Shown here: positions 1-7,351 of the stretch, one piece after another
Layout of the letters: each line of letters begins with the position of its first letter
Position numbering within the stretch: the first letter of the stretch is position 1
NCBI GenBank assembly: GCA_012799845.1
Contig: JAAZKL010000308.1
Span: forward strand, 1-9,630
Origin: Clostridiaceae bacterium
GTDB lineage: Bacteria > Bacillota > Clostridia > Acetivibrionales > DTU013
Direction of reading: 5' to 3'
Length of the DNA stretch: 9,630 nucleotides
The notes under the pieces: generated by a model
What the model saw: the letters and a program-made list of their open reading frames with translations, nothing else
Databases searched by the model: none
Told to the model about the DNA's origin: nothing
Translations under genes and position numbers: made by a program

Positions 1-1250
<1,250 letters not shown>

Positions 1251-1292
1251 GAATTCAACCCCTTGTTTTATTATTGAATTACTGAAATCACA

Positions 1293-1308
1293 TGATAATA
1301 TATTATCA
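1293..1308. promoter_or_regulatory. 16-bp perfect palindrome, possible operator
   Basis: TGATAATATATTATCA is identical to its own reverse complement and overlaps the candidate -10 box of the arabinofuranosidase gene, about 43 bp upstream of its ATG. Sugar-utilisation genes are commonly controlled by dimeric regulators that bind such sites, so an operator is a reasonable inference. No regulator gene is in the window, and an AT-only core can be palindromic by chance. Confidence 0.35.
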
Positions 1309-1322
1309 ACAAAAAATGACAG
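1295..1322 (-). promoter_or_regulatory. Candidate sigma-A-type promoter for the arabinofuranosidase gene
   Basis: Reading the minus strand, CTGTCA (1322-1317, 4 of 6 matches to TTGACA) is followed after 16 nt by TATTAT (1300-1295, 5 of 6 matches to TATAAT). The predicted start of transcription is near 1287, giving a leader of about 37 nt that holds the AAGGGG ribosome binding site. The -10 box lies within a perfect palindrome. It was read by eye only and is AT-rich, so chance matches are possible. Confidence 0.4.
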
Positions 1323-1394
1323 ATGCAACTGTTAATGTGACAGACTGCTGTTGTGATGGATATAGTCTGATTTCCGGTCGGCGATCGGGATGTG

Positions 1395-1700
1395 TTTGCG
1401 GGAACAATGGCTGTAGGTGGGCCGGACATTTTTGCGGGGATATTGGCTGTCAGCGGATCGGCACGCGTTTGCGGGAATAATGACTATCTGCGGGCGGATG
1501 TATATGGTAGAATATCACTATACTATGTACCGGCTGCCGAAATGTGCACTTTTACGGGCCAATGTACGTGAATGCGGGAGCAGGATCGGTTTCACGGATC
1601 GTGTATTGCCTGCCGGAGCAACATTGGTTTTGCAGAACATGTGTTACCAGCCGGAACAGCATTGGTTTCACCGGATCATGTATTGCGTGCCGGAGCAATG
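1395..1700. repeat. Degenerate 36-39 bp tandem array in the divergent intergenic region
   Basis: The first part has three units starting with TTTGCGGG at 1395, 1431 and 1468 (periods 36 and 37). The later part has units starting GGAGCA or GGAACA at about 1577, 1615, 1653 and 1692 (periods 38, 38, 39), sharing ATTGGTTT, ATGTATTGC and GCCGGAGCA. The two parts can be aligned to each other in phase (TTTGC..GAACA..ATG..GCCGGA), so they look like one family that has diverged. The stretch between them, about 1500-1576, is more decayed. Several short overlapping reading frames cross it, but their peptides merely reflect the repeat and have no family resemblance. It occupies most of the 472-bp gap between the divergent genes. 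No promoter for the downstream gene could be picked out confidently here. Confidence 0.75.
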
Positions 1701-1722
1701 ATGAAAGGGTTGGATACGGACG

Positions 1723-3159
1723 ATGAAAAATTATTTTGAAGTTCTCGATATCGATGAGCAAGCCGGGCAGCAGGATATAAAGAGGGCGTACAAGCGCATG
1801 CTGACCAAATACCCGGCGGAGAAATTCCCCGAGAAGAACAGGGATATCGAGGAAGCCTATGAGGCGCTCAGCAACCCCGGGAAAAGGCACTCGTACGTCG
1901 AGTTTCACAGGATGAGCAGTGCGTCGAAGCAGGCGTATTTGGATGCACGGGATGCAATGGACAGGGGGGAATATGCAAAAGCCGCGAAGACTCTGGAGAC
2001 GGCGATCAGGCATGAAGAGCATGCGGTCCACCTCAAATACGTGCTGGGTATAGCATATATGAACCTGGACAAGCCGTCCAGGGCTGTCAGGATGCTGGAA
2101 CCGGTAAGGGACGAATTTCCTGATGATATTGAGCTTAATATCAAAATAATCCAAGCCTGCCTTGATGCAAAAGAGTATGACAAGGCGCTTGCATGGGCGA
2201 AGGAAGCAAATGACATTGGGAAAGACAATTTTGTGTTGCTTGGATTACTGGCTGATAGCTATCAACTGATGAAAAAGTACGATGAAGCGCTGGCAGTGCT
2301 CAAAGAAGCGTTTGGAAACCCTGCATTCGCTGACAGGCAGTTTGTTATCTGCGCTAAAACAGCATTTATCCTGTTCCTGAATGAAGATTACGCCGACAGC
2401 CTGGAATGGATGGATAAGCTTGCGGCACTGAAGTCGGGCGAAATGGAGAAAGCTGCTTCAGTTGAGATGTTTGTCGTAATGCTTGATTCATTTATCGAGA
2501 AACATATGCTGCTGGAGGCTTGCAGATGCGCCAGCGCTATTCTGGAGCTGGTGCCCGACAGGGGAGATATTGCCAGGATAAAAAGAGGCATAGAGGTGAT
2601 CATGAGCATTGGGCCGGAGGTCGACAGGTTCGACCGCGACGAGTTCATTCCGGATTTGCTGAAGATGTATGTCGCAAGCGGGATAAACAGCCTTGAGACG
2701 GAGGAACTGACCGAAGAGGAGCAAGTGGCTTACATGATACTTATTGAATACCAGTTGCTGAGAGAGTTCAGCGCCTATCTGATCGCTGCGCGGTATATGA
2801 AAACCCACTACCCGGCCCTGTATGAACTGAAGGCGGATTTCCTCGATGCGTTCCAGGATTCCAGGGAGAGGAAGAAACTGATCAACAAGAATAAAGTGCT
2901 GTTTTGCCGGTATCAGGACATCATTGCGCAAATGATGGAGGAATACGGCGATGGGGACGACTGGGACGACGATGAATACTGGGATGACGAGGACGAGGAC
3001 AGTTGGGACGATGATGAGTATTGGGTTGACCTGGACGATAAGCTCGATGAGGGCAACTGGGACGATGATGAGTATTGGGACGAAGGAGACGACGAAGGCG
3101 GCTGGGACGATGATGAATACTGGGACGACGCGGACGGCTGGGATGATGAGGACAGTTGA
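1723..3159 (+). CDS. J-like domain / TPR protein with acidic WDDDEYW-repeat tail, HPD motif absent
   Basis: A 478-residue cytoplasmic protein with no signal peptide or membrane segment. Residues 1-61 follow the J-domain pattern (NYFEVLDI, IKRAYKRM, IEEAYEALSNPGKRHSY), but the position of the invariant His-Pro-Asp is Pro31-Ala32-Glu33 (KYPAEKFPE). HPD is the residue triad that stimulates the Hsp70 ATPase, so ordinary co-chaperone activity is unlikely. Residues about 67-235 are helical repeats of TPR type (for example GEYAKAAKTLETAI, KEYDKALAWAKEAN, KKYDEALAVLKEAF), implying protein binding. Residues 236-406 are helical and unassigned. Residues 407-478 are an extreme acidic Trp/Tyr-rich tail with four exact WDDDEYW copies. 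The ATG at 1723 opens the J-like fold directly; its ribosome binding site is weak (AAAGGG about 12 nt away). The gene is divergent from the arabinofuranosidase and precedes rsmF. Domain calls are good; the role is unknown. Confidence 0.88.
   Translation: MKNYFEVLDIDEQAGQQDIKRAYKRMLTKYPAEKFPEKNRDIEEAYEALSNPGKRHSYVEFHRMSSASKQAYLDARDAMDRGEYAKAAKTLETAIRHEEHAVHLKYVLGIAYMNLDKPSRAVRMLEPVRDEFPDDIELNIKIIQACLDAKEYDKALAWAKEANDIGKDNFVLLGLLADSYQLMKKYDEALAVLKEAFGNPAFADRQFVICAKTAFILFLNEDYADSLEWMDKLAALKSGEMEKAASVEMFVVMLDSFIEKHMLLEACRCASAILELVPDRGDIARIKRGIEVIMSIGPEVDRFDRDEFIPDLLKMYVASGINSLETEELTEEEQVAYMILIEYQLLREFSAYLIAARYMKTHYPALYELKADFLDAFQDSRERKKLINKNKVLFCRYQDIIAQMMEEYGDGDDWDDDEYWDDEDEDSWDDDEYWVDLDDKLDEGNWDDDEYWDEGDDEGGWDDDEYWDDADGWDDEDS
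2962..3159 (+). repeat. In-frame acidic repeat encoding WDDDEYW units
   Basis: Exact WDDDEYW units begin at 2962, 3004, 3058 and 3103, and a truncated WDDED unit begins at 3139. Spacings are 42, 54, 45 and 36 bp, all multiples of three, so length changes have kept the frame. Synonymous differences (GAC/GAT, TAC/TAT, GAA/GAG) separate the copies, which indicates age plus selection on the peptide or repeated conversion rather than a very recent expansion. Confidence 0.9.
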
Positions 3160-3340
3160 GAAGGAGTAAACCGGGACGGCTGGGATTAGGCGGACTGTAC
3201 TGAGATGAATAATGTTGCCGAGATGGGGATAAGGTGGATAACACTGAGGTGAGGACAACCGGGACGGCGGGTACGAAGCGGATAGCGTTGAAATAACAAC
3301 TGGAGCGGCGGAGATAAGGTGGACAACACTGAAATAAAGA
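3132..3340. repeat. Repeat running past the stop codon, plus 85-88 bp direct duplication
   Basis: The 22 bp at 3132-3153, at the end of the J-like gene, recur at 3174-3195 beyond the stop with about 19 identities and a period of 42 bp, the same period as the coding repeat. Beyond that, the block starting ACCGGGACGGC at 3170 recurs at 3258 (88 bp), and GATAAGGTGGATAACACTGA at 3228 recurs as GATAAGGTGGACAACACTGA at 3313 (85 bp). The noncoding spacer is therefore built from decayed repeat units. No open frame with family resemblance exists here. The GTG of a possible longer rsmF frame (3319) falls inside the second copy. Confidence 0.75.
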
Positions 3341-3369
3341 AAACTGGACCGAAGGAACGAGGTGGACTG

Positions 3370-5139
3370 ATGAAGCTTCCGGCAAAATTTGAGGGAAAAA
3401 TGCTGAAGCTTATGGGTGAAGAAGAATATGGACAACTTGTTGCGGCATTGACCGGGGAAAGAGTCTACGGCCTGAGGGTGAATACGTTGAAGATCGGCAT
3501 TGACGATTTTCGGGAAATATCTCCGTTCGATCTGGAAGCAGTGCCCTGGGCGGATGATGGTTTCTATATTTCAGGTGAAGATGCGCCTGGCAGGCATCCA
3601 TATTATCATGCCGGGTTGTACTACATACAGGAGCCAAGTGCCATGCTTCCGGGGCAGGTCCTTGGGGCTGAGCCTGGGGAAAGGATCCTGGATATATGCG
3701 CGGCTCCCGGCGGCAAAACCGTACAGATCGCCGCTGCGATGAGGGGAAAGGGACTGCTGGTTTCGAACGACAAAAATGCAGAGCGGGTAAAGGCTCTTGT
3801 TAAAAATATTGAACTCTGTGGCATCAGGAATGCTGTCGTTTTGAATGAATCGCCTGAGAACCTGGTGCGCAGCTTTGCGGGGTATTTTGACAGGATACTG
3901 ATCGATGCTCCCTGTTCGGGCGAGGGCATGTTCAGGAAGGACGAGACGGCGGTCAGAAGCTGGGAGAGCTTCAAATGCGAGCGGTGCACGAAAATGCAGG
4001 AGTCGATCCTCCATTATGCGGACCTTCTGCTGAGGCCGGGGGGAACGCTTGTGTACTCTACCTGCACGTTTTCTCCGGAAGAGAATGAACAGATGATCAT
4101 CGATTTTATAGCGCATCATGAAGGCTATGAGTTGGTCGATATTCCCAAGTTGGCTGGCATCGAAGGAGGCAGGCCTGAGTGGGCACGGGATTTTGGAAGA
4201 AGCAGGCCTGGATGGGTCCGGGATGGCAGAGCAGGCAGGCCTGGATGGGTCCGGGATGGTAGAGCAGGCAGGCCTGGATGGGCCCGGGATGGCAGAGGAA
4301 AAGAACCTGAGTGGGCACAGGATGACAGAGGGAAAATACCTGAGTGGGCACAGGACGCAGGGGAAAGAAGGACAAAATCAGCTCAGCATGCCTGGGGAAG
4401 CAAGATTGAATCATTCCAGGGGGGCGATGAAACCAATGGCCGCCCTGTCGACATTGATGCTCTGAAGCGCGCCGCCAGGCTGTGGCCGCACAAGGTCAGG
4501 GGAGAAGGGCACTTTGTTGCAAAACTGGTTAAAGGGAAAACTTCTGAAACAGGATGCGGCAGAATGCGCGTCGATCTAGGAACCGGACAATTTGGGGCAG
4601 ATGCATTCAAGTTGCCGGCACACGATTTCTCCGGCAGGTACAAAGAGCCGACACCAGGTATTGCCGGCAAATTCGAAGAGCCGGTGCTCGGTTTTGCTGG
4701 TAAGTTCGAGGAAGTTATTCCCTACGAAAAGCTCCCGGAGGCATTTCGCAAATTTGTGGATGAAAATATGAATTTTTTTCCGGACGGCGTTTTTATACTG
4801 AAAGGGCGTCATCTATACCATCTGCCTGAACCGCTGCCGCTGCTGTCAGGACTTAAGGTCGCAAAATTCGGCTGGTTCCTGGGTACCATAGAGGACAACA
4901 GGTTCGAGCCGTCCCATTCACTGGTCATGGCGCTGAGCAAGGAGGCATTCAGAAGGACGCTGGATTTTGAGCCAGGATCAGCAGAGGTGCGAAGTTATCT
5001 CAAGGGAGAAACGCTGATATTAGAAGGGGAAAAAGGATTGACTGCCGTATGCGTTAACGGAAAGACGCTGGGCTGGGCCAGGCAGACCGGTGAAATGCTG
5101 AAAAACCTGTATCCCAAAGGTTGGAGAATGATGAGATGA
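3370..5139 (+). CDS. rsmF: RsmF/RsmB-NOP2 family rRNA (cytosine-C5) methyltransferase with expanded repeat linker
   Basis: SAM-dependent enzyme that methylates C5 of cytosine in 16S rRNA (C1407 and neighbouring decoding-site cytosines in characterised RsmF proteins). Numbering here is from a GTG at 3319: motif I DICAAPGGKT at 125-134, DAPCSGEG with Cys199 (release Cys), and STCTFSPEEN with Cys249 (catalytic nucleophile). The C-terminal region PLPLLSGLKVAKFGWFLG through LGWARQTGEMLKNLYPKGW fits the RsmF-specific PUA-like domain. I favour the ATG at 3370 (residue 18, 589 aa): MKLPAKFEGKMLKLMGEEE matches the usual family N-terminus, it has GAGGTGG 4 nt upstream, and the 17 extra residues come from intergenic repeat DNA. 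The usual length is about 450-480; the excess lies mainly between motif VI and the C-terminal domain, in two 11-residue repeat blocks. The core is intact, so the enzyme is probably active. Confidence 0.93.
   Translation: MKLPAKFEGKMLKLMGEEEYGQLVAALTGERVYGLRVNTLKIGIDDFREISPFDLEAVPWADDGFYISGEDAPGRHPYYHAGLYYIQEPSAMLPGQVLGAEPGERILDICAAPGGKTVQIAAAMRGKGLLVSNDKNAERVKALVKNIELCGIRNAVVLNESPENLVRSFAGYFDRILIDAPCSGEGMFRKDETAVRSWESFKCERCTKMQESILHYADLLLRPGGTLVYSTCTFSPEENEQMIIDFIAHHEGYELVDIPKLAGIEGGRPEWARDFGRSRPGWVRDGRAGRPGWVRDGRAGRPGWARDGRGKEPEWAQDDRGKIPEWAQDAGERRTKSAQHAWGSKIESFQGGDETNGRPVDIDALKRAARLWPHKVRGEGHFVAKLVKGKTSETGCGRMRVDLGTGQFGADAFKLPAHDFSGRYKEPTPGIAGKFEEPVLGFAGKFEEVIPYEKLPEAFRKFVDENMNFFPDGVFILKGRHLYHLPEPLPLLSGLKVAKFGWFLGTIEDNRFEPSHSLVMALSKEAFRRTLDFEPGSAEVRSYLKGETLILEGEKGLTAVCVNGKTLGWARQTGEMLKNLYPKGWRMMR
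4171..4368 (+). repeat. Six 33-bp (11-aa) tandem repeats in the rsmF linker
   Basis: Six consecutive 11-residue units of form R-P-E/G-W-A/V-R/Q-D-x-R/G-x-x (for example RPGWVRDGRAG, EPEWAQDDRGK, IPEWAQDAGER) occupy 198 bp. Units 2 and 3 are nearly identical in DNA; the outer units are diverged. The block directly follows the catalytic domain (after ELVDIPKLAGIEGG), where ordinary family members have only a short loop before the VRLWPHK-like strand, here AARLWPHK. It is basic, Pro/Trp/Gly-rich and probably disordered. Confidence 0.92.
4627..4725 (+). repeat. Three 33-bp (11-aa) repeats, second block in rsmF
   Basis: Three consecutive units, FSGRYKEPTPG, IAGKFEEPVLG and FAGKFEEVIPY, share the frame x-A/S-G-K/R-F/Y-E/K-E. 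They are unrelated in sequence to the block at 4171-4368 but have the same 33-bp period. They sit just before VIPYEKLPEAFRKF, which begins the conserved C-terminal region. Confidence 0.85.
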
Positions 5140-5280
5140 AGATCGCATCGATAAGCTGTATTAACTATCATATCGGCAGATTACACTGACATATGTCAAA
5201 TTGCAGTAATATATACTATTTTGGCATTATATGCAGAGAAACATGGAAAACCGTGCAGTACGGGGGAGTTGATCAGGAAA

Positions 5281-6024
5281 ATGAAAAACACGCTGCGGCT
5301 GGACAGGCTGTTGGCCAACTTTGGGTTTGGCAGCAGAAACGAAATAAAAAAGATGGTAAGGAATGGCCTGGTAACAGTCGATGGTACGGTTGTCAGCGAT
5401 GCCTCCATCCATGTCGATCCTGAAAAAAGTATAATTGTAGCTAATGGCAAAACGTTGAACTACAGAAAATTCATATATGTCATGATGAACAAACCTGCAG
5501 GTGTCATTTCGGCAACATATGATGCCAGGCTGAAAACAGTAACTGACCTGCTGCCGGATGAACTGGCCTGCTTCGAGCTTTTTCCGGCAGGACGGCTGGA
5601 CATCGATACGGAAGGCCTTATTCTGCTGACCAATGACGGGCAGCTTGCTCATAACCTGCTGTCGCCCAAAAAGCATGTGGCCAAACGGTATTACGCATTG
5701 GTCTCCGGGCAGGTAACGGAAGAAGATGCCGCTGCCTTTTCCGAGGGAGTCGTGCTCGATGACGGATACAAAACCATGCCGGCGGAACTGGTCATCATCA
5801 GATCCGGACTGCGCTCCGAAATAGAACTGATCCTGCATGAGGGCAAATTCCACCAGGTCAAGAGAATGTTCGAAGCGGTAGGGAAAAAGGTACTGTATCT
5901 CAAAAGGCTGCAGATAGCCGGGCTCATGCTTGATGAAACACTTGCCCCAGGCCAATGCCGTGAGCTGACACCTGAAGAGGTCGGCCTGCTCAGGGGGGAT
6001 GGGGGACAGTTCTCACCTTTTTAG
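5281..6024 (+). CDS. rsuA: RsuA-family 16S rRNA pseudouridine synthase
   Basis: Converts a specific uridine of rRNA to pseudouridine; members of this subgroup act on 16S U516 or on 23S sites (RluB/E/F), and I prefer RsuA from overall length and the Gram-positive-style N-terminus. Numbered from the ATG at 5281 (247 aa): S4 RNA-binding domain at 4-50 (RLDRLLANFGFGSRNEIKK, then GLVTVDG), catalytic core from 62 (VMMNKPAGVIS), and motif GRLDIDTEGLILLTNDG with catalytic Asp107. Also conserved are AKRYYALVSG and GKFHQVKRMFEAVGKKVLYLKR. E. coli RsuA is 231 residues. The frame is open from 5221, but MKNTLRLDRLLANFG at 5281 is the usual family start, with GGGGGAG 12 nt and AGGA 3 nt upstream. The last residues (GGQFSPF) and the stop are encoded by a REP-like repeat, so the native C-terminus has been replaced or extended. 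It lies 141 bp after rsmF on the same strand. Confidence 0.92.
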   Translation: MKNTLRLDRLLANFGFGSRNEIKKMVRNGLVTVDGTVVSDASIHVDPEKSIIVANGKTLNYRKFIYVMMNKPAGVISATYDARLKTVTDLLPDELACFELFPAGRLDIDTEGLILLTNDGQLAHNLLSPKKHVAKRYYALVSGQVTEEDAAAFSEGVVLDDGYKTMPAELVIIRSGLRSEIELILHEGKFHQVKRMFEAVGKKVLYLKRLQIAGLMLDETLAPGQCRELTPEEVGLLRGDGGQFSPF

Positions 6025-6279
6025 CATTTCGGTAGGAGGACAGTTCTCACCTTTTCATCTTTTTTGGAGGAATCGGAAGGGGACACTTCTCACCTTTTTG
6101 ACTTTTCAGGACGGAAATGTTTCGTATAAAAGCAGTTGCTAAAAGAAACAAGCAGTTTCGGATTTCCATTTTCACTATGAAAAAATTATTTGAAAAAACA
6201 GAACGAAGAGGGCATTTTTCTGCTCAAAAGGTGAGAACTGTCCCCTTCCCTTTCTGTTCAAAAGGTGAGAACTGTCCCC
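6002..6279. repeat. REP-like cluster: five copies of GGTGAGAACTGTCCCC in inverted arrangement
   Basis: Reverse-complement copies (GGGGACAGTTCTCACC followed by T-run) are at 6002-6022, 6036-6055 (first bases GAGG) and 6079-6099 (one C for G). Direct copies, AAAA then GGTGAGAACTGTCCCC, are at 6226-6245 and 6260-6279. The motif is a partial palindrome (10 of 16 positions). Copies 1-2 and 4-5 are both separated by about 14 bp, so the cluster has an approximate mirror layout around an AT-rich core at 6100-6225, with no convincing gene in it. REP/REPIN elements mobilised by Y1-type REP-associated transposases (RAYT) have this style of organisation; no such transposase is in the window. The cluster lies between convergent genes and could fold as a bidirectional terminator. 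Confidence 0.85.
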
Positions 6280-6317
6280 AATAGACCCCAGCCTTCCCCG
6301 GCCGATCCCGGCTAAAT

Positions 6318-7268
6318 TCACTGGATCCGGCTGAGGGCATATTCAACGATGTCGTCTCCGGTGTATTCTATATCCGGCTTGATACCGCTGCCCTGGATAT
6401 TCAGGCCGGATGGGGTGAGCCATTTCAGGGTTGTGGCTTTTACAGCATATCCCCGCCGAAGCGGTATCGTGAACTGGCCGATGCCTTTACCGAATGTTCT
6501 CGTGCCGATCAGTTCCACGTTGTCCAGGTTCTCGCTGAGAGCGGCGATCATGTTTTCGGAGGCGCTGGCAGTGCTCCCATCCTGCAATATTATTATTTTG
6601 TCATATTTCAGTGGTTGGTCCTTGTTTGACCGGTACACGTGGTCAAACCACCTGAAATGGTCTGTCGCCACGATAGACTTCCTGGGCAGGAACATGCCTG
6701 ATATGTTTACCATGATCCCTATATCACCGCCCCGATTGCCTCTGAGGTCTATTATGATGTTTCGCCTGCTTTTGAGGTCCTCCTGGTTTTCCTCCATGAA
6801 TTTGAGCGTGTGTTTGGTGAAATTGGTGAGTTTGAGATAGACTGTCCTGTCGTCGGGAAACGTGATTTCCGACTGGGCAGCCTCTTCCTTATCCAACTGA
6901 CGTGATTTTTTCAGGCTTGCCGGAGTATACAGGTAAGTGTACCTGTCGCCTCTTTCGGCGCGTATCCTTTCGGTTGTCGCTGCGATTACGAAAGTGTCAA
7001 AATCGTTGTAATACCAGCCTTTTGTATCCACATCCAGATACTTTTTATAAAGGCTGTCCAATGTCTCGGTGTAAATATAGCTGCTGGTGATGAACAATTT
7101 GAACGCCAGGTAATCGTAATTGAAATAGACGAACACGCCCGTTATCAGGGCGAAACCTATGAGGACGCCGAGCGTCGCATGGAATCTCTTTTTATATCGT
7201 GATACCAGATGTTCAGGCGACAGAGTCTTCTTTTTGCTTCTCTCTTCTTTTTCCCTGCGTTTTTCCAT
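6318..7268 (-). CDS. Membrane-anchored S41 family (C-terminal processing-like) serine peptidase lacking a PDZ domain
   Basis: A Ser/Lys-dyad peptidase of the CtpA/Tsp family. From the ATG at 7268 (316 aa): a very basic cytoplasmic tail at 1-28, a single signal-anchor helix at about 30-49 (FHATLGVLIGFALITGVFVY), then an extracytoplasmic domain. GDRYTYLYTPASL matches the point where family members normally enter a PDZ domain, but here the chain passes after about 25 residues into VYLKLTNF and IIIDLRGNRGGDIG of the protease fold, so the PDZ is missing. The nucleophile is Ser235 in DGSTASASEN, and the general base is Lys261 in GTRTFGKGIGQF. The frame extends upstream to a GTG at 7355 that overlaps the preceding stop as GTGA, but the ATG at 7268 has a much better site (GGGGAG, 4 nt away) and puts the anchor near the N-terminus. 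Substrate unknown. Confidence 0.87.
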   Translation of the reverse strand: MEKRREKEERSKKKTLSPEHLVSRYKKRFHATLGVLIGFALITGVFVYFNYDYLAFKLFITSSYIYTETLDSLYKKYLDVDTKGWYYNDFDTFVIAATTERIRAERGDRYTYLYTPASLKKSRQLDKEEAAQSEITFPDDRTVYLKLTNFTKHTLKFMEENQEDLKSRRNIIIDLRGNRGGDIGIMVNISGMFLPRKSIVATDHFRWFDHVYRSNKDQPLKYDKIIILQDGSTASASENMIAALSENLDNVELIGTRTFGKGIGQFTIPLRRGYAVKATTLKWLTPSGLNIQGSGIKPDIEYTGDDIVEYALSRIQ

Positions 7269-7272
7269 TTTA

Positions 7273-7278
7273 CTCCCC
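7273..7278 (-). promoter_or_regulatory. GGGGAG ribosome binding site deciding the S41 peptidase start
   Basis: On the minus strand GGGGAG is followed by TAAA and ATG at 7268. No comparable purine run precedes the GTG at 7355 (the sequence there is the AT-rich end of the acyl-CoA synthetase gene), so this site supports the shorter protein. Confidence 0.7.
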
Positions 7279-7351
7279 GGTTTCTCCAAAATTGTCAAAT
7301 CATCAAATGCACTCGATGCCTGTCTCTGTATGATACCGCGCATCCGCCTTT

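Noticed and set aside
1496..1524. Promoter for the J-like/TPR gene based on TATACT at 1519
   Set aside because: There is no -35 match at 16-18 nt and it is about 200 bp from the start codon within repeat DNA.
1395..1700. CRISPR array, because of the 36-39 bp periodicity
   Set aside because: Units are contiguous and degenerate, with no constant repeat separated by unique spacers, no palindromic repeat and no cas genes nearby.
1417..1726. Small proteins encoded in the intergenic array
   Set aside because: Several overlapping frames are open only because of the repeat; the peptides are Cys/Trp-rich repeats with no good ribosome binding site or family resemblance.
3319..3369. GTG at 3319 as the start of rsmF
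   Set aside because: The 17 extra residues derive from the intergenic 85-88 bp repeat, and the family N-terminus begins exactly at the ATG at 3370, which has GAGGTGG upstream. GTG use cannot be fully excluded since GGCGGAG lies 5 nt before it.
2488..3435. Minus-strand frame of 315 codons opposite the acidic repeat tail
   Set aside because: It is open because the coding repeat has a period in multiples of three; the product is a low-complexity hydrophobic shadow crossing two genes.
5201..5230. Promoter for the pseudouridine synthase (TTGCAG, 18 nt, CATTAT)
   Set aside because: Only 3 of 6 and 4 of 6 matches in AT-rich DNA; too weak to list as a feature.
5221..5280. ATG at 5221 as the start of the pseudouridine synthase
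   Set aside because: It would add 20 residues ahead of the normal S4-domain start and lacks a ribosome binding site; the ATG at 5281 fits the family.
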